Shown piece after piece: positions 57,501 to 64,000 of a stretch of 64,000 nucleotides of DNA. Position numbers and translations under genes: made by a program. Positions within the stretch are counted from its first letter, which is position 1. Each line of letters begins with the position of its first letter. The DNA is from Syngnathus acus (Eukaryota; Chordata; Actinopteri; Syngnathiformes; Syngnathidae): contig NC_051088.1 in NCBI RefSeq assembly GCF_901709675.1, forward strand, positions 6,893,693 through 6,957,692, in the 5' to 3' direction. Under the pieces are notes generated by a model. That model was not told the origin of the DNA and did not search any database. It saw nothing but the letters and a program-made list of their open reading frames with translations.

Positions 57501-58866
57501 AGCCAATTGACAAAGCCAATCATTACTTTCATATGCTGTGGGGGGAGGCATAATTTCCTTTCTATATTATAGGGAAATTGAACGACTAATTACGTAATTA
57601 ATTTGCGAATATAATTTGAATGAGATGAAATAATAAAAGTACCAAAAACCAACCAAAGTCATAATTATCAATTAACCTACTACTATACCCCCGTCCCTGG
57701 GGATAATGAATTTGGTTACCTGGCAACTTAAAGACAAACTTTGAAATTCGACCCCTGGTAAGCACCAAAATATGTTGTCTAGTCTACCTTTGGCAGCTTC
57801 ACAGTCCATTAGATATGAGGCCATTGAGAAAATGCAATGAAGAAGCCTCATTCACAAAACAACACACAGCTCCGCAGCTTAACAGATGTAGGCCACATTG
57901 CTCTGTGCAGCATATGCAGAGCAGAGCAGAGCAGTGGAACAGCTTGCATCTCTCCTCAACAACCCTCAGGAGACAACTCCAGATGCGAGTATTGAAAGGA
58001 CATATAAATGCACAAAAAGCCAAATACTGTGTAAGACCTTTCCTAGCCAAATATTTGTCTTATAAACGCCATCACAAAACTTCCATTGTACAAGCGCTTC
58101 TATTTGTGGTAGCCGCATGCTGCTGTGGCGAGATGTGAATCTTCGATTGCCACTCACTAAACGGTATGGCTCAGTTGTACTCTATAGTGGTTGTCTCCCA
58201 ACCCAAAGATCGAGGGTTCAATCCCTGGCCGTTGTGACCATGTCAAAGTGCCTTGGAGCAAGACAGTGAAGCCCTAAAATGAAGGTTTGTTTTCATTTCT
58301 CTAATCTATCAATTAAGTGTCAGCATAATGAGTCATGTCTCTTGCGCCATTTTACACAGGATGCCCTTCCTCACACACACCCCTCCCTGCATTTATCTGG
58401 GCTTGGGAGCCTCCATTGGCTGGCTGTGTGTTGTGGGCATTAGCCGGAGGCTGAAACGACAACGGCTGCAGGAACGCAGACAACAACCAATGCTTTTTGT
58501 AATGGAGCCATGAGAGTCTGCTTCCTGACTACAGTCAAAGTGCCCATTATTGCTATTTGCGTTAGGGTTCTATCTCAAAACACAGCGTTTTTAGTGTACA
58601 TGACACTCGTAGTACTTACGTTCAAAGTCTGAATCGTCATCTTCGTCATCGTCGCCGTTGGACTCCGTTTGCATCGGCTCTCCATCGAACATCACCCCTT
58701 TTCCCATCTTGCCCCCTTCATTAGCCCCATCTTGACTCCTGGTGTCCCGCAAGCGGGTGAAGTACTGGACGGCAAATTCCAACAGGTCCGACGGTCGTTG
58801 CCGAAGCACTTCCACTGTATAGCCCTCCAGCAGTTCCTTCAAACCCACGGGTATCTCAATACTCAT
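42586..58866 (-). CDS. prkar2a: cAMP-dependent protein kinase type II regulatory subunit (PRKAR2A type)
   Basis: Regulatory RII subunit that dimerises, docks to A-kinase anchoring proteins and inhibits the PKA catalytic subunit until cAMP binds. Coding exons in transcript order: 58866-58620, 50059-50024, 48430-48294, 47756-47650, 46394-46253, 45974-45873, 45306-45232, 44581-44516, 43971-43833, 42710-42586. The total is 1176 nt, 391 residues plus stop. Dimerisation/docking domain: [19 protein letters not shown] at the N terminus. Acidic linker, then the inhibitor/autophosphorylation site [17 protein letters not shown] with Ser94, carried partly on a 36-nt exon. cAMP site A cassette [14 protein letters not shown] (about residues 198-211, Arg208); site B cassette [14 protein letters not shown] (about 327-340, Arg337). 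C terminus: [20 protein letters not shown] and FGSSMDLRD. The gene name rests on synteny with USP19/LAMB2; several residues look RII-beta-like. The start has A at -3. Confidence 0.92.
44660..44740. repeat. Short dispersed-repeat fragment with (AAT)n
   Basis: A run of AAT units is followed by TTTCTATAGCGCTTTTCAATG and GACGCTTTACAGGGAATAAA, a motif seen repeatedly in fish genomes as a LINE/SINE tail. A related fragment is at 56425-56530. In a PRKAR2A intron. Confidence 0.4.
46977..47165 (+). mobile_element. Decayed tRNA-SINE
   Basis: GGGTGGCACAATAGTAGAGTGG head, CCACACTCCAAAGACATG middle, and GCCTTGTGATTGGCTGGCAG with GGGTTAGCTGGAATAGGCTAC tail match, with decay and an internal deletion, the SINE at 4083-4436. 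In a PRKAR2A intron. Confidence 0.6.
53548..53780 (+). mobile_element. Decayed tRNA-SINE
   Basis: GGGCGGCACGGTGATCAAGTGG head with a CCCTCTCACAGTTCTGATG segment, and later GTCCTTAGGTGTAAATTTAAGTGTGGATGGTTGTTTAT and AATAGTCCAGGGTGTATTCC, parallel the SINE at 775-1048 but rearranged, with (CATT)n inserted near 53619. Confidence 0.55.
56661..56847. repeat. Imperfect tandem duplication, about 95-bp units
   Basis: CAGCTGTAGAGTCCACTGACC occurs at about 56682 and again at about 56778. The flanking TTTGAAAA.TAAA and CAAATTATGA segments are shared too, so roughly 95 bp is duplicated head to tail. Confidence 0.75.
58160..58290 (+). mobile_element. Second-family tRNA-SINE copy
   Basis: GGTATGGCTCAGTTG head, B-box-like GAGGGTTCAATCCC, then TGACCATGTCAAAGTGCCTT and GGAGCAAGACAGTGAAGCCC. 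This is a tRNA-headed fish SINE different from the 775/4083 family. Confidence 0.6.
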
Positions 58867-58903
58867 GGTTGTCTGTGGCTCAGTCGCAGGGCTTGATCTC
58901 TGT
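58867..58903 (-). other. prkar2a: PRKAR2A 5' UTR part of the first coding exon
   Basis: An acceptor (TACCGCAG on the minus strand) sets the exon edge at 58903, 37 nt before the start codon. Confidence 0.5.
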
Positions 58904-59875
58904 CTGCGGTAGGAGAGATGATAGTCAGGAAAGGTTGTCGTTAATGAGGGTCATCAATTTGATCAGCAAAAGGAGTGTCATGTGGTTAGACTTTCTGCTG
59001 CAGGTCTGCAAAGCAGAATTCCTCCCAAGCCACAAGAGTTGCTTTTTGCATGCTCTATAGTTTTAAATTTGACAGACAGCTGGAACCCCACTATCAAGCT
59101 AACCGCAGGATCATCAACTCAAAGTTGATCATTCAAGGTAGTAAGTGCAATGCAGTGTTGCGGTATGACACCGACACTGAATGGCTGCCTTATCTGGAGT
59201 TGAGCCCGGGAACACGGAGTTCCCACAGCTGCATTGGGCAGATATGAGACGAAGGTTTGCCATTGCCGAAGGGGAGTGGAGAGGCCATCAGATAAACAGG
59301 GTCAGTCGTTAGGTTTTGCAAATATTGCCCGAGCGTGCACGCGCGCACACGCACTGACAACACACACAGAGCTGTCAACTTGCTGGCGAGCTAAGAGGCT
59401 AATCCTCGTGAGTTGCAGGAAGGCGAACGGCGCCTTTCATATAAAAAAGGCACAGAGTAGAGTTCATCTAAACTTCCAAACGCTACCAGACAAATAGGCG
59501 GCTGTGCGACGCCACTTGTCACGCCATTCATCAACATGTTAGCCAGAATGAGGCTAGCAAGGAGCAAAGCCACCCTTCGAGGGTTTAGTGTAAAACGGAC
59601 GGTGAAGTTAAAGCCAACACGAAGTGGTCGGCCTGTTCAACACGCTTGTTACGATAAGGTGCCGGGCAAAGCTAGTGCCATGCAGTCCACTTACATGCGA
59701 ATTCAATCACACCGGCTAATCGAGCCAGTCCCCTCCTTCGCCGTGCAGTATTCCCCGTTCGCTCTTGTTTTCCGCCGCTTCTCGAAGCCGGTGAGGGGAG
59801 TGAGAACAGCGAACGTATCCCTCTTTAGAAGACACGTCTCTCCCCACACAGCGCCAACAATGTCGTTGGCGTCAC

Positions 59876-60100
59876 CTTGCTAACGTTACCAGGGCTTAAT
59901 GGTTTTAGCTTTGCTAGCAGACCCGTCGGAGGCGTAACAAGAACGATGCCGGCTGAGTTGAAGGGTAGGGGGGTGGGGAAGTACCGCTTCACCGCTGCAG
60001 CTTCGCACGACGACCACGCACTCCTTAGAGGGTGGGACTTGCTGGAGAGAATTGCGGGGAGCTGGTTCACCAACAAGCTATTCGGCTGATTAGCTAACAG
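59876..60100 (-). promoter_or_regulatory. prkar2a: Candidate PRKAR2A non-coding first exon and promoter area
   Basis: A CpG-richer region with a donor (GCAAG followed by GTGACG, minus strand) at 59870-59875. A CRE-half-like TACGTCAC is at about 60123-60130, which would lie just upstream. No TATA box identified. The boundary and the choice of donor are inferred. Confidence 0.35.
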
Positions 60101-60447
60101 CCTGTTAGCCACTACTGTACAGTACGTCACAGGGAGTTCAGTGATCAAAAACAGTCCGCAACAACAAAAAACCGCAAGGTAAAACCGATCGGTTTGCAAT
60201 ATCAAATGAAACGGGCGACGCGTGCGTGGAATAAACACGATCGAACGCCCCCCACCGACCGGCTACTCCACAAGCTGTCATGCACGAATGAATCTCCTCC
60301 AAGACGCGTGGTGGGCGTGGTCAGGGAGACGAGGTGACATTGATTGACACGAAGTTGAAACAATGAAATTATCATAAGTACTTTATTGGCTGAAAAGAAG
60401 AGGCGGGATAGAAGTGGTGCCGCACCCACAGAGATGACAGGTCAAAT

Positions 60448-60618
60448 TTGATCGAAATCTCCTGGGGAGGAATGCCCCCAGGTCTGTTTAAATGTTTCAC
60501 AAACTTTGAGCCAAAGCACAAGTTGTGCATTGGAAACATTTGATCGAAATCTCCTGTGGAGGAATGTGTACAGGTCAAAATTTGAGCCAAAGCACAAATT
60601 TTGCATTGGAAAATTCTC
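60448..60618. repeat. Imperfect tandem duplication of about 80-95 bp
   Basis: GATCGAAATCTCCTGTGGAGG (second unit, about 60542) repeats the first unit at about 60450. TTTGAGCCAAAGCACAA and TTGCATTGGAAA recur in both. The second unit lacks a segment present in the first. Confidence 0.8.
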
Positions 60619-60638
60619 ACAGTACGCCACTAAACAAA

Positions 60639-60639
<1 letters not shown>

Positions 60640-60719
<80 letters not shown>
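60640..60719. repeat. (TG)40 microsatellite
   Basis: About 80 bp of uninterrupted TG on the plus strand, ending in GCGTGCG. Confidence 0.95.
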
Positions 60720-60723
<4 letters not shown>

Positions 60724-61714
60724 CGTAAATAAAGCTTGATTTATTTTAATTTTTAATGATAAATGGGTTTTCACCTGTATTGCATTTTCTACCTTTAACC
60801 TTCTCATTCACACACTAACTGGGGGTTCAGTATCACCAAGTCAAAAGATCACACATCAACCACATTGCCACTTGAGCCATGCCACCCTAAATAGTCATTT
60901 TCCAACCAATTAAATAAATGTCCCGTGTTACACCTAACAATATCTCATGGCACACTAAAATGCTGAGGTGCTTGGGAATGACTTCTGTATACTGTTGAAA
61001 TAACACACGCCGGTAATGGAACAGTCAATTAGTTGCTGGCATAAAGAGATAAACAAAGATACATGAAATAAACATAATTGTCAGACCAATTAGGTGAAAA
61101 TTACTTGCAGGACACCTGATGTTTTGCATCTCCCACGAGTCACGGCACACTAATGTGCTGCTGCAGCGTGCTTGGGAATGTCTGGATTTGACTCCAGCCC
61201 ATGTATTTTTTCTTTGCCAAAACACCATCTCAGTCAAGAGCAGCATCTCTTCTCTTCCATTCCCATTCCTGAGCACTCAGTGAGGAAAAGCTGTTGCTAT
61301 GGCCACAGCAAGCCTCGGAGTAATTCTTCGAAGTAGATTGTTGTTTTCAAGAGACAACAACTACCTCCAGGATCCTTATACCGGGTTGGGAGTCTTTAAA
61401 GAAAATCAGGAGTGTCTTTAAATACCGCAGTTACAAACACAGTTAAAAACTGTCTTTACGATAATATGTTCTGGCCGCTCCCTGGTGAATGTTCCTGCTT
61501 TATTCATATTCCACAAAGGCAATATTGATCAAAATGCCGTGTTTAGAAAAGTGCAATGCCTAAAGCAAATTGGCTTGACAGTTTCCTGCAAATTATCGTT
61601 TAGGTAAACAGCATGTTGTCTCCATGATTGTGTTTATTTTTCCCGGATACCGATGCATCGTGCCACATTCCAAAAATACGTCTTTTAGGTGAATTGAAGA
61701 CTAAATCTGGGGTT

Positions 61715-61890
61715 TCCAAACTCAGTCCTGGAGGGCCACTGTAGTTTTTGTTTTCATATCTCCCAGCTGAAACACACCCAATTCAAATGATGAGGATTTT
61801 TATCAAGCTTCTTCAGAGCTTGCTGATGAGCTGATTATTTGAATCAAGTGTGTTGCAGCAGCGAGACAGCGTCCCTCCAGGACCTCCCTA
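61715..61890. mobile_element. Foldback MITE-like repeat
   Basis: CTCAGTCCTGGAGGGCC at the left is mirrored by CCTCCAGGACCTCCC at the right. Internally CTGAAACACACCCAATTCAA is mirrored by TTGAATCAAGTGTGTTGCAG. The whole can fold into a long hairpin and matches a dispersed fish repeat type. Confidence 0.6.
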
Positions 61891-64000
61891 CTTTAAATTG
61901 TCCATACTATGTTTGAATGAGTGTGAATTGTTGTTTACATGTCCACTGCGAAGTAGGTGTGTACCTCGCCTTCTGGCCAAAATCAGCTGGGGTAGGTTCT
62001 GACTAACCCACCACCCTAATGAGGATAAGAAGAACAACCAGAAACAGATGGCAAGGAAAATCTTGTAAAATTACTCACCATATTGAGTTACCTGCCCTAA
62101 TGGAGCAATACTGCCACCAAGTGGAACATTCTACAGTCCATATTTAGCTTTAGAACAAATTGAACGTTGACGTTGCTTTGTTGATGGACACTGATTAGGC
62201 CGTGTACTGTACAGTAGGCATTGTTAGTAATGAAGGTGATCAGGTTTTCATCAGAATAAAGCTGCGTTAAGCCGCACCACAGGCCCCTTTACTGCTACTA
62301 GTGGAAGATAAAAGAAAGGCGCTTTCGAACGCTTTGAAATGCTGATCATCAGCATAGCTCAAAGTGAGAGAGTTTAAGTGGGGCAGAGTTAACTGGACAT
62401 GTTGGTAGAGCAGAAGATGGATTTCACCAGAAAACGGGTAAGGCAATAGGAGTAGGGGGGGGGATTCTTGAGCATGCCAAGAGTGTCAACATGGCTCTCG
62501 TAAACGCAGTGTTAGAAGACATATGAGCACTCTAACAATGCTCAAAAGGCTGAAAAAAATCCAAAGTAATACCATGCAAAGAAGTATTGACAAATCACAT
62601 CCTGTTATGTGCAGTGTTAAATACCACCAGGAGTTGTTTAGGAGATGAAGAACAAGCTTCACGTAGAAAACGCTGCCATAGCCTTCTCCTGAAAGTGCAT
62701 CAGTGGTCAAGCAGTGGGCCCACGACATCTATATCGCACAGATGAAATTAAATGGTGCATTTTTCCCCCCCCAACAGACAGGTTCTGAGTTATGGATTAT
62801 CATTTGACTTGAGCCTAACTTGTTCTGCCATTCTGATAGGACGGAATGAGATGGTAAATTGAGGTCGACTCTTTCTGGGCTTTTTCAAGAGCTTTCAAGG
62901 GCTTTCTTCTAGCTGCGAGAGAAGTGACTAACCAGCTTTTTACAGATGCCCACAGTTTGCTCAATATGTACATCATGCATTCTTTACAGTTTATAAACAT
63001 GACAATAAACTGATACTCAAATTATAACTTGAATCTCATGCTGAAATACCTGTAAATGTCAAACCTCAATGAATTAACAAGTAAATGCTTTTAGAAGTTA
63101 GAATGCGACAAACACATTTCACTTTAGAAAACAGATGATTTCAGAAAATATTGGGAAAAATCAGCGGCTTCCACCTTGTTTGCTGCATTTATGTTGTTGC
63201 ACGTCATCCAGGGCCCAAGCAGCCATTGCTTCTTTGATTCCCTGCGCAACCAGGTAAAAGGTGATAGCATCCATAATTCATTTCTGCCGTTTGGAACCTT
63301 CATCATGTGGCTGAAATCAAACTTCAGAACTGTTTTTTTTTCGTACAACATTCAGATTTGGCTTTGCACTCGACGTAATGAGCTGTGTGGCGCAGATTTA
63401 GGTTATACAAATTAGTTGTGGTATCGCTCAGTGCGGCCACGGGGAGACAGCAGCGTCCACACATAACACGTGCTTGCTTAATATCATCATTCTTGAAGGT
63501 TAAATAATTCCAGATAATTGAGGTTGCATTTATTTTTGGCACTAAGTCATCATTGTCTGTGATTTTATCGTGTGTTGCTCTTTTTTTCTATCTAACGTGT
63601 CACCAGTGTTGGCGTGCCCCGGTGCTGCTTCTGCAGATTGAGTAGGGACGATTCTGATTGGTGGAGTGATGCGCGCAGTGGATGCTGGGTATCTGAGTTT
63701 ATCTGCGTCATGCGTTGTAAGACCCAAAATATGACGCATTTATAAAGTTACACCTTTGTTTGGACTTGCACTTCAGTATTGTTCAATGTACATTGTCATG
63801 CGGCAGGATACAACAGACTGGGGAAAAGAAAACTAAACCAAACCAAACCAATAAAATTTCAGTGAGAGTGCAGTTTATTTATTTTAGTACACGCAATATC
63901 AGGATCTCAAATACATGTTTTTTTTAGAAATACACATTGATGTGACATACAGACATACAAAAAGAATAATAAAAAAATCAAACGGTTCAACCAAGGTAAC

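Larger units (their letters stand above)
50060..58619. other. PRKAR2A first coding intron (8.6 kb)
   Basis: No conserved exon recognised. Contains decayed SINE pieces (about 53219-53310, 53548-53780), a dispersed-repeat fragment (56425-56530), a local tandem duplication (56661-56847) and a second SINE-family copy (58160-58290). The remainder is AT-rich single-copy-looking sequence. Confidence 0.55.
60300..64000. other. Right-hand region without a recognised gene
   Basis: AT-rich sequence upstream of PRKAR2A. It contains the duplication and microsatellite above, a foldback repeat at 61715-61890 and a SINE-tail-like piece near 61960-62050. No open frame resembles a known protein. Confidence 0.5.

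Noticed and set aside
60442-60807. Open frames with repeated Cys-Val / His-Thr on both strands
   Set aside because: Produced by the TG microsatellite at 60640-60719.

Overview
This window is vertebrate nuclear DNA, most likely from a teleost fish. Evidence is the split genes with GT-AG introns, the tRNA-derived SINEs, CR1/L2-like LINE fragments and terminal-inverted-repeat elements of types common in fish, long CA/TG microsatellites, and protein sequences that align by eye with vertebrate families at fish-like divergence. No prokaryotic features are present. All four genes I can support lie on the minus strand, so transcription runs right to left.

Layout from left to right. (1) 1-5.9 kb: the 5' part of USP19 (ER-associated deubiquitinase), cut by the left edge; start codon, first CS domain and part of the following linker are present. 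(2) 6.6-38.95 kb: a complete laminin beta-2 gene (lamb2 type). I placed 34 coding exons with GT-AG boundaries; they sum to 5346 nt, an exact multiple of three, giving 1781 residues plus stop. The body of the gene is compact, but the first coding intron is 10.4 kb. (3) 39.5-41.3 kb: NAA80 (NAT6), the actin N-terminal acetyltransferase, essentially one coding exon whose start codon is not in that exon. (4) 41.5-60.1 kb: PRKAR2A-type regulatory subunit (RII) of cAMP-dependent protein kinase; ten coding exons sum to 1176 nt (391 residues). (5) 60.3-64 kb: no gene recognised, only repeats; the last bases may be the 3' end of another minus-strand gene.

USP19 and LAMB2 are tandem neighbours in mammals too (human 3p21.31), and PRKAR2A and NAA80 lie on the same human band, so this is a conserved but shuffled synteny block. 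The products do not form one pathway: a deubiquitinase, a basement-membrane laminin chain, an actin-modifying acetyltransferase and a PKA regulatory subunit.

The most unusual structure is in a lamb2 intron at 24,243-26,335: a 2.1 kb element with perfect 30-bp terminal inverted repeats whose interior is a tandem array of 251-bp units. I found no evidence of an undescribed multi-gene system. The notable points are that array, start-codon questions in lamb2 and NAA80, a homopolymer beside a lamb2 splice acceptor, RII-alpha/RII-beta mixed features, and inverted SINE copies in USP19 introns.
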